The notes below the pieces were generated by a model. The model did not search any database. It was given only the letters and a program-made list of their open reading frames with translations, and was not told where the DNA came from. This document shows positions 37,095-46,797 of a DNA stretch of 64,000 nt, in pieces. The translations under genes were made by a program, and so were the position numbers. Position 1 is the stretch's first letter. Each line of letters opens with the position of its first letter. Source of the DNA: an uncultured Flavobacteriaceae bacterium (GTDB lineage Bacteria; Bacteroidota; Bacteroidia; Flavobacteriales; Flavobacteriaceae); NCBI GenBank assembly GCA_937136455.1, contig CAKZOO010000067.1, positions 85,954-149,953 of the forward strand, written 5' to 3'.

Positions 37095-37729
37095 TGAACA
37101 AGAATAAACTTATAGAACAATACGGGTTTCTTTTTGAAGAGGAACTTATCGATGAAATGGATAAAGTCGGGAAATACATCAGTGTTCCCGCTGATAAAGA
37201 AATCATCGATATTGGGGATGAGCTCACTCATATTCCTCTTTTGTTATCTGGAGCTATTAAGATTTTAAGAGAAGATGAAGATGGAGATGAGCTATTGCTC
37301 TACTTCATTGAAAAGGGAGATTCTTGTGCCATGTCTTTTAGTTGTGGTATACAAGGAAAGAGAAGTGAAATTAGAGCTGTTAGTGAGTCTGACTCTCAAA
37401 TCTTGATGATTCCTGTAATGTATATGGAGCATTGGATGGCTCAATACAGATCTTGGAGAAACTTTGTGATTGATTCCTATCAAGCAAGAACCAAAGAGTT
37501 GCTTGAAACAGTTGATACGATTGCTTTCTTAAAAATGGATATGCGTATTTTAAAATACCTTCAAGACAAAGCTAAAGTTATTGGTAATGATATCCTTTCT
37601 ACAACTCATGAGCGAATATCAAACGATTTACATACTTCTAGAGTTGTCGTATCGCGTATCTTAAAAAAATTGGAGAATGAAGGTAAGATCAAACTCTTTA
37701 GAAATGAGATAAAAGTCATCGAACTCTAA
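37094..37729 (+). CDS. Crp/Fnr family transcriptional regulator
   Basis: A 211-residue regulator. The N-terminal cyclic-nucleotide-binding-like barrel contains IPLLLSGAIKILREDEDGDE and YFIEKGDSCAMSFSCGIQG. The dimer helix and C-terminal winged helix-turn-helix (STTHERISNDLHTSRVVVSR) follow. The Fnr-type N-terminal cysteine set is absent, so it is not an oxygen-sensing Fe-S Fnr. The ligand is unknown. I start at the ATG overlapping the peptidase stop, not a TTG one codon earlier. Confidence 0.9.
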   Translation: MNKNKLIEQYGFLFEEELIDEMDKVGKYISVPADKEIIDIGDELTHIPLLLSGAIKILREDEDGDELLLYFIEKGDSCAMSFSCGIQGKRSEIRAVSESDSQILMIPVMYMEHWMAQYRSWRNFVIDSYQARTKELLETVDTIAFLKMDMRILKYLQDKAKVIGNDILSTTHERISNDLHTSRVVVSRILKKLENEGKIKLFRNEIKVIEL

Positions 37730-37805
37730 ACGGTTAATCCATAAAAATCAGTGACTTATCTTATAAAATAACAACTGTATTTTAATTTTTAGTACTTTTA
37801 GTAAT

Positions 37806-40694
37806 ATGAAGCGAATACTCTGTCGTTTATTATTGCTTTTAGTTCTATTTAATAGTTCTGAGTTGGCATCTCAAAGTCTTTTGATTGAAAAGTTTAAACT
37901 TTTTGAAGAGAAAGAAGATGTTGTTGTTAGCACCTTTATTGTTGATCATCATAATTTTATATGGTTTATAGCTAACAATAAACTCTATCGCTTCGATGGA
38001 ACAAATTCAGAGGAAATGGCCCCTGCATTTGACAGCTTTGATATCAATACTCCTAAAACATTATTTTTTAGTTTAACCAATAAAATTTGGATTACGGGAA
38101 TTAATAAAATAGGTTATTTTGATCTTGATCAATGGAACTATCACCCCGTCAATTTAGATGGTATCGAACTCAATAATGCCATCAATCGCATCATCTATGA
38201 AACAGCAGATGGCGATGTGGTGTTTGGCTATGGGGAGGGTCAAATACTAGCTATTTCAAAGGGACAAGTGTTTTTTAATGATCAGATCTACAAAAAATCA
38301 ATTGAAAATCAAGTTCGAATAGGAATTACCTCAATTGCGGAATTCAAAGATAAACTGTGGATTGCTACCACTGAGGGACAACTTTTAGAAATTGATAATC
38401 AAAACTACAGTATTGTTGAAAGCATTCAAGTAACCGATCAATTATCGATTGAAGTTGTTGTGCCTCTAAAGGAAGAGTTGCTTCTAGAACTGAATAATGA
38501 AGGGTTCTTCTATTACGATTTTAAACGATTAAAGAAGGAAGATCGAATTGATTATGTGAAAAACGTTCACTTAGTTAAAGATAGTCCACTTCATATGTTT
38601 TATGTGGACCATAAGAATTTATATATGCTCAATAAACTCAATGATGAGCATCCTATATACAAAGAAACACTTAGTAAAAATTTAGAAACTCTAAGTCAAA
38701 TTATGTTAACTCAATCGCACATATTGTTGAGTAATGTCGAAGGTATTCATTCCATATCAGTTAGAAACAACGGTGTGTATTTTATAAATCCCAATCCAAA
38801 ATTTGATAAGAATTCTGTAAGAGCTACTCATTTTTTTGAAGATGGATCACAATTTTTTTGTTCGTATAAGGGAGCTGGATATATCGATAAAAGTGGCATC
38901 TTAACACATTTGGAAGTAAATAGAATTGCTTATAGAATCTTGCCTTTGGATGAGAATCGACTTTTACTTACCTCAGAGGGAGCTTTTCTAGAGGTTTTTG
39001 ATCGCAGAACTAAAACCATTAGTCCTTATGATTTTAAAACGAATCTCAGCCCTCGGCAAATTAGAGAAAACAGTTACATAACTGCAATTACTCAAGATGA
39101 GAATCATTATTTTATAGGGTCTTACGGAGGTATTTTAAAGGTGGACAAGAAAACTCATGAGGTTTTAAAAGTAGCATCAAATCAAAAAGATTTGAGCTAT
39201 GGGATAGGGGTAAGGGATCTTTCACTGTACGAAAATGAATTATGGGTAAGTACGATTCATGGTTTGTATGTGTTAAAAGATAGGAATTGGCAAAAAATTT
39301 ATCCAAATGATCGTTCAGAAACAATACATTCTCACGTTAGAATCAAGGATACGATTTGGCTTGCTACTCAATCGAGTGGATTAGTAGCCATAAACCCCAA
39401 AGGAGAACTTTTAGAACAGTTTACTACAAAAGATGGTTTAACGGATAATTTAATCTATCAACTCGATTATCGACAAGATAAGTTATTCGCTTTTACTGCC
39501 TATGGTTTTAACTTGTATTACAATCATACAGTTTTGCCTTATTATCCAAAATCTCAAGATGAAAATAGCGAATACAATCACGGCGCTATTGGGTTTAATC
39601 CAAAAACAAATACCTTATACGCTGGAGGTATAAAAGGGTATACCACAATTGATCTAGATGGAGATATCGCAGACGTTAAATTTCCAACTTATGTCATTTC
39701 TGAAGTCGTCACTTCAAATAAAGACAATGTAGTCGATACTGATTACAACCATTCTTATATCGATAATAGTGAAATCATTATTCCTAAGGACAGTCCCTAT
39801 GTGCGTTTGAAGTTTAAGCAAAATGAACTGGATGTCAATGCTGTTAAATACGAGTATTTAATACCGGAGTTATTTGAGGATTGGAGAAAGCTAGATATAA
39901 GTAAGAGTATTGAACTCGTTGGAATTAGTCCAGGTACTTATCACTTAAGTGTCCGCCACCCAGGAGATCGAAATTTCAACAGCTATTTGATTAAAAAAGA
40001 ATATTACTTCTATCAACGTTGGTGGTTCTATCTGCTGCTATCTTTGATCGTTATTGGAATTATCTATTCTTATTTTAAATTTAGAGTTAATCTCATCAGG
40101 AACAATGAACGTCTTCGATCGAGAATTGCAGCTGATTTACACGATGATATCGGTAGTGTTTTAGGAGGCATTTTAGCTCAATCTCAGTATGCAAATTTAG
40201 CTCCTGAAAAAACGAAATCTATTCTGAGTAGAATTCAATACAATGCTAAAACTGGATTGCAATCCCTTTCTGATATCGTTTGGTCTGTCGATCACAAAAA
40301 TGACAATTGGGATTCATTTTTAGATAAAATTGAGGTTCATGGAAATGAGAGTACTCAGAACAGCGCCATGCAATTCAATCTAAAAACTCTTGGAGTTCCT
40401 TCAAAAAAAGTACTTGATCAAAAATTAAGACAGAATTTATGGTTGATTTTTAAAGAATCGTTAATGAACTGTATCAAGCATTCCAAGGCGACAGAGTTTA
40501 ATGTTGAGATTGCTTTTAAAAAGCAATCTGTTGAGATCATTATCAGTGATAACGGCATTGGATTTGAACACTCTTCCATTCAACTTGGAAACGGTTTAAA
40601 AAACATGAAAATGAGATCTGATTTGATCAATGCTTATTTTGAATTGATCTCAAAACCAGGAACTACACAGATAAAAATTATTACTAAACTATAA
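37806..40694 (+). CDS. Two-component sensor histidine kinase with beta-propeller sensor
   Basis: A 962-residue kinase. After a signal peptide (MKRILCRLLLLLVLFNSSEL) come about 600 residues of periplasmic propeller-like repeats such as TAITQDENHYFIGSYGGILK and DGLTDNLIYQL. A Y_Y_Y-type domain precedes one membrane helix (WWFYLLLSLIVIGIIYSYF, about residues 739-757). The cytoplasmic part has a HisKA_3 motif with the phospho-accepting His779 in AADLHDDIGS, and an ATPase with LMNCIKHSKATE and DNGIGFEHSS. It lies ahead of its LuxR-type partner. The stimulus is unknown. Confidence 0.92.
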   Translation: MKRILCRLLLLLVLFNSSELASQSLLIEKFKLFEEKEDVVVSTFIVDHHNFIWFIANNKLYRFDGTNSEEMAPAFDSFDINTPKTLFFSLTNKIWITGINKIGYFDLDQWNYHPVNLDGIELNNAINRIIYETADGDVVFGYGEGQILAISKGQVFFNDQIYKKSIENQVRIGITSIAEFKDKLWIATTEGQLLEIDNQNYSIVESIQVTDQLSIEVVVPLKEELLLELNNEGFFYYDFKRLKKEDRIDYVKNVHLVKDSPLHMFYVDHKNLYMLNKLNDEHPIYKETLSKNLETLSQIMLTQSHILLSNVEGIHSISVRNNGVYFINPNPKFDKNSVRATHFFEDGSQFFCSYKGAGYIDKSGILTHLEVNRIAYRILPLDENRLLLTSEGAFLEVFDRRTKTISPYDFKTNLSPRQIRENSYITAITQDENHYFIGSYGGILKVDKKTHEVLKVASNQKDLSYGIGVRDLSLYENELWVSTIHGLYVLKDRNWQKIYPNDRSETIHSHVRIKDTIWLATQSSGLVAINPKGELLEQFTTKDGLTDNLIYQLDYRQDKLFAFTAYGFNLYYNHTVLPYYPKSQDENSEYNHGAIGFNPKTNTLYAGGIKGYTTIDLDGDIADVKFPTYVISEVVTSNKDNVVDTDYNHSYIDNSEIIIPKDSPYVRLKFKQNELDVNAVKYEYLIPELFEDWRKLDISKSIELVGISPGTYHLSVRHPGDRNFNSYLIKKEYYFYQRWWFYLLLSLIVIGIIYSYFKFRVNLIRNNERLRSRIAADLHDDIGSVLGGILAQSQYANLAPEKTKSILSRIQYNAKTGLQSLSDIVWSVDHKNDNWDSFLDKIEVHGNESTQNSAMQFNLKTLGVPSKKVLDQKLRQNLWLIFKESLMNCIKHSKATEFNVEIAFKKQSVEIIISDNGIGFEHSSIQLGNGLKNMKMRSDLINAYFELISKPGTTQIKIITKL

Positions 40695-40746
40695 AACCAC
40701 CCTAATGGGTAGGTGTTTTACATTAGTATTTATCATATATTTCAAG

Positions 40747-41370
40747 ATGATTAGACTAGGAATAATTGAAGATACTGTAGAGATTCGAGAAGTACTTGTT
40801 GCTTACTTTAACAACCATCAGGATTTTGAGGTGCTATATGATTCATTTAATGCTGAAGAATTCTTTAAACAGGCTAGGCTTAATGATTTAGATGTCATTA
40901 TTTGTGATATTGGCCTTCCGCGTATGTCTGGAGTCGAAGCTTGTTGGATTATTAAACAACAATGCGATAAAGTTCAGGTATTGATGTATACCGTTTTTGA
41001 AAGTGATAATTATCTATTTGAAGCCTTAAAGGCAGGTGCATCAGGTTATATGCTCAAACAAGATAATTTAGAATCATTAGAGGCAGCTGTAAGAGAGGTG
41101 GCAACAGGAGGAGGTGTTATGGGATCTCAAATAGCTAAAAAAGTAATGAATTACTTTTCAAAGGAAAAACCAAGTACTCCATCCGATGAGTTTCAATTGA
41201 CCAAAAGAGAGTTAGAGGTTGCTAGTTTACTCGTAAAAGGATTAGTAGTTAAAGATATCGCCAATCAATTGTTTTTAAGTGTCGATACCATCAAGTTTCA
41301 TATTAAGAATATTTACAACAAACTTCAAGTCAATAACAGGGCTAGTTTTTTAGAAAAATATAAAAAATAA
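40747..41370 (+). CDS. NarL/LuxR-type response regulator
   Basis: A 207-residue partner of the upstream kinase. The receiver domain has the acidic pair in LGIIEDTVEIR, the phosphorylated Asp54 in VIICDIGLPRMSG, and the conserved Lys104 in SGYMLKQDN. The C-terminal LuxR helix-turn-helix is LTKRELEVASLLVKGL to FLSVDTIKFHIKNIYNKL. An ATG at 40705 is in frame but adds 14 residues with no family counterpart, so I use the ATG beginning MIRLGIIEDT. Confidence 0.93.
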   Translation: MIRLGIIEDTVEIREVLVAYFNNHQDFEVLYDSFNAEEFFKQARLNDLDVIICDIGLPRMSGVEACWIIKQQCDKVQVLMYTVFESDNYLFEALKAGASGYMLKQDNLESLEAAVREVATGGGVMGSQIAKKVMNYFSKEKPSTPSDEFQLTKRELEVASLLVKGLVVKDIANQLFLSVDTIKFHIKNIYNKLQVNNRASFLEKYKK

Positions 41371-41453
41371 TATTCTCAATAGGATATCATTTTTTTGAAA
41401 GATGATTTCTGTACAAAGATTGTAATTTTATATCTATAAAGTTTACTGTGAAA

Positions 41454-41525
41454 ATGTCAATAGTGTTTTTATCGGTTTTATTAGTTTATTCAATATCAAT
41501 GTTGTTGGTATATATAATGCTATAA
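41454..41525 (+). CDS. Possible 23-residue hydrophobic small protein
   Basis: In the 232-base gap between the response regulator and htpG, an ATG opens MSIVFLSVLLVYSISMLLVY plus three residues. This is an almost wholly hydrophobic peptide able to span a membrane once. A GTG two codons upstream could extend it by two residues. There is no recognisable family and no clear promoter. Coding is uncertain, since AT-rich DNA yields such peptides by chance. Confidence 0.2.
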   Translation: MSIVFLSVLLVYSISMLLVYIML

Positions 41526-41546
41526 GTCAACAATAATTCGAAGATT

Positions 41547-41581
41547 AAAAAAGAAAGGCTGTCATAAATTGACAGCCTTTC
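41547..41581 (-). terminator. Intrinsic terminator of htpG
   Basis: GAAAGGCTGTCA (41553-41564) and TGACAGCCTTTC (41570-41581) form a perfect 12-pair stem with a five-base loop. On the minus strand it is followed by six T residues. It lies 21 bases after the htpG stop. Confidence 0.9.
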
Positions 41582-41602
41582 GTATATAAACTAAGATTTT
41601 GT

Positions 41603-43486
41603 CTATCTGACAAATTTGTAGGATCGTTCAATAAACTCCGTTAGTGCTTCTCCTTTGAGAAGTCCCTTGGAAAGTTTTGCTAAATCGACAGACTGTTTGA
41701 TAAGGCGTTCCTTCTTTTTAGCCGTCTTGGTATTTAAGATTTCCGCTACCAGTTCGTGATTTCCGTTGACAACTAAATTGTACATTTCTGGCATATTGCC
41801 CATTCCAAACATACCACCACCAGTTTGTTGCATTTCCTTCATTCTTCTCATGAATTCTGGTTCTGTTATGATGAATGGAGATGCATTAGAATCCAAGGCC
41901 TCTACTTTAACAGTGTAGGTTTGAGTTCCTAGAGTTTCTTCAATTGAAGTTTTTAAGGTCTCTTTTTCATCATCGGAAAGTTTTGAAATTGAATCTTCAT
42001 CTTTTTTGATGAGGTTGTCTAAGTGATCTGCATCGACTCTAGCAAAAGTGATTTTTTCTTTTGAAGTTTCAAGTTTTTGTAAGAGATGTGAAACAATTGG
42101 TGAATCCATTAATAACACCTCGTATCCTTTGTCTTTGGCTGCATTGATATAGCTGTGTTGAGCCTCTTTATCCGATGCGTAAAGAATCACGAGTTGCTCG
42201 TCTTTGTCAGTTTGATTTTCTTTTAAAGCTTCTTGAAGTTCATTCCAAGTGTAATACTTATTGTCTACCGTTGGATAAAGAGCAAAAGCATCCGCTTTTT
42301 CCATGAACTTTTCTTCAGACAACATACCGTATTCAATTACCACCTTGATATCATTCCATTTCGCTTCAAAATCTTCTCTATTCTCATTGAAGAGACTCTT
42401 TAATTTATCAGCAACTTTTCTGGTGATATATGATGAGATCTTTTTAACAGCTCCATCGGCTTGCAAATAGGATCTAGAAACGTTGAGTGGGATGTCTGGT
42501 GAGTCGATTACCCCTTTGAGCATGGTTAGAAACTCTGGGACGATTCCCTCTACATTATCCGTTACAAATACTTGGTTTTGATACAGTTGTATTCTGTCTT
42601 TTTGTAGACTTAAATCATTGCTGAGTTTAGGGAAGTATAGAATTCCAGTTAAGTTAAAAGGATAATCTACGTTGAGGTGAATATGAAATAATGGCTCTTC
42701 AAATTGCATTGGATACAATTCTCTGTAGAATTGTTGATAATCAGCAGTTTCTAAATCAGCAGGTTGCTTGGTCCAAGCTGGTTCAGGGTTGTTGATGATA
42801 TTAGGAACTTCCTGAGTCGGTGCTGGATCTTCTTCTTTTGCTCCTTCTGGCTTTGGAAGGGTTTCAGTTTTGGTTCCAAATACAATAGGAATAGGCATAA
42901 ACTTATTGTACTTGAGTAGTAATTCTGATATCTTAGACTCATTTAAGAATTCTTCTGAGTCTTCAGCGATATGAAGTATAATCTCCGTACCTCTATCTTG
43001 TTTGTCAGCAACTTCTAAAGTGAAGTTTGGTGAACCGTCACAGGTCCAGTGAGCAGCTGGTTCGTCTGTATAGCTTTTTGTGATGATTTCAACAGTGTGA
43101 GCAACCATAAAAGCTGAGTAGAATCCAAGTCCAAAATGACCGATAATTCCACTGTCTTTAGCAGTGTCTTTGTGTTTTTCTAAGAATTCTTCTGCTCCTG
43201 AAAAAGCAACTTCGTTGATGTATTTTTTTACTTCGTCAGCAGTCATCCCTAGACCTTGGTCAATAATGTGAAGCTTTTTTGCTTCTTTGTCAATTTTGAC
43301 ATGGATCTGTGGAGTTCCATATTCAACCTTTGCTTCACCTATAGATGTGAGGTGCTTTAATTTAAGAGTCGCATCAGTTGCATTGGAGATCAGCTCGCGT
43401 AAAAAGATTTCATGATCACTGTATAAGAATTTTTTAATCAGTGGAAATATGTTTTCTACAGAAACATTAATCTTACCTTTTGACAT
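41603..43486 (-). CDS. htpG: Molecular chaperone HtpG (Hsp90)
   Basis: A 627-residue ATP-dependent chaperone. The N-terminal GHKL ATPase has RELISNATDATLKLK, the nucleotide-binding Asp in HIIDQGLGMTADEV, and the lid and glycine segment GIIGHFGLGFYSAFMVA. The middle domain contains SRSYLQADGAVKKIS with the catalytic Arg. The C-terminal dimerisation region ends IERSYKFVR. A charged linker rich in Glu and Pro lies near residues 212-230. It is the last gene of a minus-strand run with fabH and the symporter. Confidence 0.97.
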   Translation of the reverse strand: MSKGKINVSVENIFPLIKKFLYSDHEIFLRELISNATDATLKLKHLTSIGEAKVEYGTPQIHVKIDKEAKKLHIIDQGLGMTADEVKKYINEVAFSGAEEFLEKHKDTAKDSGIIGHFGLGFYSAFMVAHTVEIITKSYTDEPAAHWTCDGSPNFTLEVADKQDRGTEIILHIAEDSEEFLNESKISELLLKYNKFMPIPIVFGTKTETLPKPEGAKEEDPAPTQEVPNIINNPEPAWTKQPADLETADYQQFYRELYPMQFEEPLFHIHLNVDYPFNLTGILYFPKLSNDLSLQKDRIQLYQNQVFVTDNVEGIVPEFLTMLKGVIDSPDIPLNVSRSYLQADGAVKKISSYITRKVADKLKSLFNENREDFEAKWNDIKVVIEYGMLSEEKFMEKADAFALYPTVDNKYYTWNELQEALKENQTDKDEQLVILYASDKEAQHSYINAAKDKGYEVLLMDSPIVSHLLQKLETSKEKITFARVDADHLDNLIKKDEDSISKLSDDEKETLKTSIEETLGTQTYTVKVEALDSNASPFIITEPEFMRRMKEMQQTGGGMFGMGNMPEMYNLVVNGNHELVAEILNTKTAKKKERLIKQSVDLAKLSKGLLKGEALTEFIERSYKFVR

Positions 43487-43568
43487 AGTATATGTGTTTT
43501 TAGTTTTTGTGAATTTGGATCACATAAGACAAAACAAATGCCAAAGAAGATTTTATGACAAGATGTCA

Positions 43569-44579
43569 CTACCAGCGAATTATCACAGAGCCCCAGGTGA
43601 AACCTGAGCCAAAGGCCGCTAATACGACAAGATCTCCTTTTTTAATAAGACCTTTTTGATGGGCTTCAGCTAATGCGATAGGAATTGAAGCTGCAGTGGT
43701 GTTTCCGTAATTCATGATGTTGTTGTAAACCTGATCGTCTCCTAGTCTGAATTTCTTTTGAATAAATTGAGCAATTCTCAGATTCGCTTGATGTGGTATG
43801 AGTAAATCAATATCAGCTGCCTCAAGATTATTTGCTGTCAAACCTTCATTGATAACTTCCGCAAATCGCACTACCGCATTTTTAAAAACAAAGGTCCCAT
43901 TCATATAGGGGTAGTAACTGATATCGTTTGGATCATTGTCATTGAGGATATCTGTTACCCATCTTGAACCTAGTCCAGGAGCTGTCATTGAAAGCGCCTC
44001 GGCGTGTTCTCCTTCACTGTGTAAATGAGTGGATAAAATACCTGTAGAGGAGTCGTCCGATCGACTTAAAACGGCTGCACCAGCTCCATCACCAAATATG
44101 ACAGATATTCCACGTCCTCGTGTGGTCATATCTAACCCTTTTGATTGTAATTCAGAGGCTATGACTAAAATGTTTTTGTACATGCCCGTTTTAATGAATT
44201 GGTCTGCAATTGAAGTCGCATAAACAAAACCAGAACACTGAGCACGAACATCAATAGCACCTACATTTCTAAGGTCTAATTCCTTTTGAATATACACTCC
44301 AGGTCCTGGAAAATACATATCAGGGCTCAGGGTGGCAAATACGATTAAATCGATTTCATCTTTGTCTAATCCAGAATTTTCAAGGGCTATTTTAGCAGCT
44401 TTTAAGCCCATCGAAGTTGTGTTGTCCTCAGAACCAGAAATGACATGTCTTCTTTCTTTAATTCCGGTTCGTTCCTGAATCCATTCATCACTTGTATCAA
44501 TGATCTTAGATAAATCGTCGTTGGTGACAACATTGTCTGGAACATAAAAACCTAATCCTTTAAAATAAGAAGTGTACAT
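43569..44579 (-). CDS. fabH: 3-oxoacyl-ACP synthase III (KAS III)
   Basis: Condensing enzyme that starts fatty acid synthesis from acyl-CoA and malonyl-ACP. The 336-residue protein has ITSDEW-like SDEWIQERTGIKERR, the catalytic Cys in DVRAQCSGFVYATS, His in DLLIPHQANLRIAQ and Asn in NYGNTTAASIPIAL. No fatty-acid cluster genes are adjacent, and plsX or rpmF are not seen here. It could therefore be a paralogue with a special acyl primer. It stands 36 bases after the symporter gene. Confidence 0.9.
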   Translation of the reverse strand: MYTSYFKGLGFYVPDNVVTNDDLSKIIDTSDEWIQERTGIKERRHVISGSEDNTTSMGLKAAKIALENSGLDKDEIDLIVFATLSPDMYFPGPGVYIQKELDLRNVGAIDVRAQCSGFVYATSIADQFIKTGMYKNILVIASELQSKGLDMTTRGRGISVIFGDGAGAAVLSRSDDSSTGILSTHLHSEGEHAEALSMTAPGLGSRWVTDILNDNDPNDISYYPYMNGTFVFKNAVVRFAEVINEGLTANNLEAADIDLLIPHQANLRIAQFIQKKFRLGDDQVYNNIMNYGNTTAASIPIALAEAHQKGLIKKGDLVVLAAFGSGFTWGSVIIRW

Positions 44580-44615
44580 GTCGAATGCTTTAATTTACCT
44601 AAATATACGATTTTA

Positions 44616-46073
44616 TTATTTCTTTCTAATCAAATAAAGTCCTACAAAAGTAATGAGTCCATTGAGCGGTAAAAGCTCGTATCCCACTTGATAACCCCCG
44701 AGATAAGCTGCAGGAATTGTTCCAATCGCAGTGGCTGAAACAATAGAAATTATGGTGACGAGCCACACCCATTTATCATTGATTTGATAGTTGGTAAAAA
44801 TCCCAAAACTATACAAGCCTAACAAGGGTCCATAAGTATAGGAAGCAACTGTTAAAAGACTGTCGATGATATTGGAGGTTAAGACGTATTTAAAAATAAT
44901 GATGACGATCATTAAAAACAGACTCATTGAGATATGAGTTTGTTTTCTGATCTTTTTTTGACGCTCCTCAGTTTTATTCTCAAGACCAATAAAATCGACA
45001 CAGAAAGAAGTTGTTAACGAAGTTAAAGCAGAATCGGCACTTGAATAGGCTGCTGCTACTAAACCGAGCAAGAATGGGACTGCAACCCACATCCCCAATC
45101 CAGAATTCAGTGCAATTTGCGGAAATAGTAAATCCGTCTTTGCATGACCATCCATCAGTGGAATTCCAATGTTATTTTTCTCTGCATAAATATACAAGAG
45201 TGCTCCCAAGAGCATGAAAATAAAGGTGACAACTACCAAGCTGATACTCATACTAATCATATTTTTTTGAGCGTCTTTGATAGTTGCACAACTCAAGTTT
45301 TTTTGCATCATATCTTGGTCTAAACCAGTCATTCCGATGGTGATGAATGCTCCTCCGATCAGTGATTTTAAAAAGTAAGAGCGATTGTTGAAATCATCTG
45401 TAATCCACACCTTAGAATAGTTTTTTAGTTCCTCAGAAGCAAAGAAATCTCCAATACTCCATCCTAAATCTTGAGCGATGAAATAAATGGAAAAAATCAC
45501 TGCTAAAATCATAAACAATGTTTGAAGTGAGTCGGTCCATACGATGGTTTTAATTCCACCTCTAAAGGTGTAAAGCCATATTAACAAGATGGATATCACT
45601 ACAGTTAGCTCAAATGGAATGTTCCAAGCGTCAAACACAAATTGTTGTAATACGATCGCGACTAAAAAAAGCCTAAATGAAGCCCCGAGTACTCTTGATA
45701 TAAAGAAGAAAAAAGCTCCAGTCTTATAAGAAGTCGGTCCAAGTCGATCTCTGAGATATTCGTAAATAGAGGTGAGATTGAGTCTGTAATACAGCGGAAG
45801 TAACACAAAAGATACGATGAGATATCCAAAGAAATAACCGATAACCACTTGAAGATAGGTAAATTCTGTTCCTTGAATCCAACCAGGTACCGAAATAAAG
45901 GTAACTCCTGATAGAGAGGCTCCTACCATACCAAAAGCAACTACATACCAAGGTGATTTTTTTCCTGCTCTAAAGAAGTCTTCGTTTGAATCGTTTTTGG
46001 AAGTGAGTAAAGAGATGCCTATTAAGAGTAAAAAATAGGCGCCTATTATTAGCGTAATGGTTAGTGGGCTCAT
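44616..46073 (-). CDS. Sodium:solute symporter family protein
   Basis: A 485-residue membrane transporter of the SSS (LeuT-fold) family with about 13 helices. The N-terminal part has [20 protein letters not shown] and [18 protein letters not shown]. The helix-8 region contains [18 protein letters not shown], where Ser and Thr side chains usually bind sodium. The substrate (sugar, amino acid or organic acid) is not clear. I use the ATG giving [14 protein letters not shown]; a TTG seven codons upstream overlaps the likely promoter. Confidence 0.88.
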   Translation of the reverse strand: MSPLTITLIIGAYFLLLIGISLLTSKNDSNEDFFRAGKKSPWYVVAFGMVGASLSGVTFISVPGWIQGTEFTYLQVVIGYFFGYLIVSFVLLPLYYRLNLTSIYEYLRDRLGPTSYKTGAFFFFISRVLGASFRLFLVAIVLQQFVFDAWNIPFELTVVISILLIWLYTFRGGIKTIVWTDSLQTLFMILAVIFSIYFIAQDLGWSIGDFFASEELKNYSKVWITDDFNNRSYFLKSLIGGAFITIGMTGLDQDMMQKNLSCATIKDAQKNMISMSISLVVVTFIFMLLGALLYIYAEKNNIGIPLMDGHAKTDLLFPQIALNSGLGMWVAVPFLLGLVAAAYSSADSALTSLTTSFCVDFIGLENKTEERQKKIRKQTHISMSLFLMIVIIIFKYVLTSNIIDSLLTVASYTYGPLLGLYSFGIFTNYQINDKWVWLVTIISIVSATAIGTIPAAYLGGYQVGYELLPLNGLITFVGLYLIRKK

Positions 46074-46127
46074 AAATTTTTTTTGCAAATGCAAAGTACA
46101 AAAACTTCCTACATAAATCTAAAGTTG

Positions 46128-46135
46128 TAATTTTG
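46128..46135 (+). promoter_or_regulatory. Putative -7 box of recR, very close to the start codon
   Basis: TAATTTTG matches TAnnTTTG exactly and ends four bases before the recR ATG, so the mRNA would be leaderless or nearly so. Confidence 0.45.
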
Positions 46136-46139
46136 AAGC

Positions 46140-46760
46140 ATGGAATTTTCATCGAAACTTTTAGAGGATGCCGTTAATGAGGTTGCTCAACTTCCTGGAA
46201 TAGGAAAACGCACGGCACTCAGGTTAGTGTTGCATTTACTAAGGCAACCTGCATCTCAAACCTATGATTTGACGTCATCACTAGTTCGATTAAAGGATAC
46301 AATAAAGTATTGTAAAGATTGTCATGGAATATCCGATTCAGAGCAATGTGATATTTGTGCTAATCCATCTAGAGATGGAGAAGTGATCTGTGTCGTAGAA
46401 GACATCAGAGATGTCATGGCTATTGAAAGTACCGCTCAGTTCAAAGGAAGGTATCATGTATTGGGAGGTAAAATTTCTCCAATTGAAGGAGTAGGACCTC
46501 AAGATTTGACAATTGAAGCATTGATTGACCGATTAAAATCGGGTTCGATTAAAGAGCTTATCTTTGCAATGAGTTCTACCATGGAAGGAGACACTACTAA
46601 TTTTTATATCTATCGACAATTAGAGGGAATCGATATAAAGACCTCGACAATTGCGAGAGGAATAGCTGTTGGAGATGAGTTGGAATACGCAGACGAAGTC
46701 ACCTTGGGCCGAAGTATTTTAAATCGCATTCCATTTGAGAACTCTATGAAGACACAATAA
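46140..46760 (+). CDS. recR: Recombination protein RecR
   Basis: A 206-residue DNA-binding protein of the RecFOR pathway for gap repair. It has the helix-hairpin-helix in [20 protein letters not shown], a four-cysteine zinc finger in [16 protein letters not shown], and a Toprim domain starting at [17 protein letters not shown]. Length is normal. It is divergent from the symporter gene and 37 bases before the E2 gene. Confidence 0.97.
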   Translation: MEFSSKLLEDAVNEVAQLPGIGKRTALRLVLHLLRQPASQTYDLTSSLVRLKDTIKYCKDCHGISDSEQCDICANPSRDGEVICVVEDIRDVMAIESTAQFKGRYHVLGGKISPIEGVGPQDLTIEALIDRLKSGSIKELIFAMSSTMEGDTTNFYIYRQLEGIDIKTSTIARGIAVGDELEYADEVTLGRSILNRIPFENSMKTQ

Positions 46761-46797
46761 TGAATTATTATTCTTATGTTTAAGTATTAATAACACT

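Noticed and set aside
40688..40732. Upstream start of the response regulator and a short CACCC/GGGTG-like repeat there
   Set aside because: The added residues precede the receiver domain without family support, and the repeat is imperfect and short.
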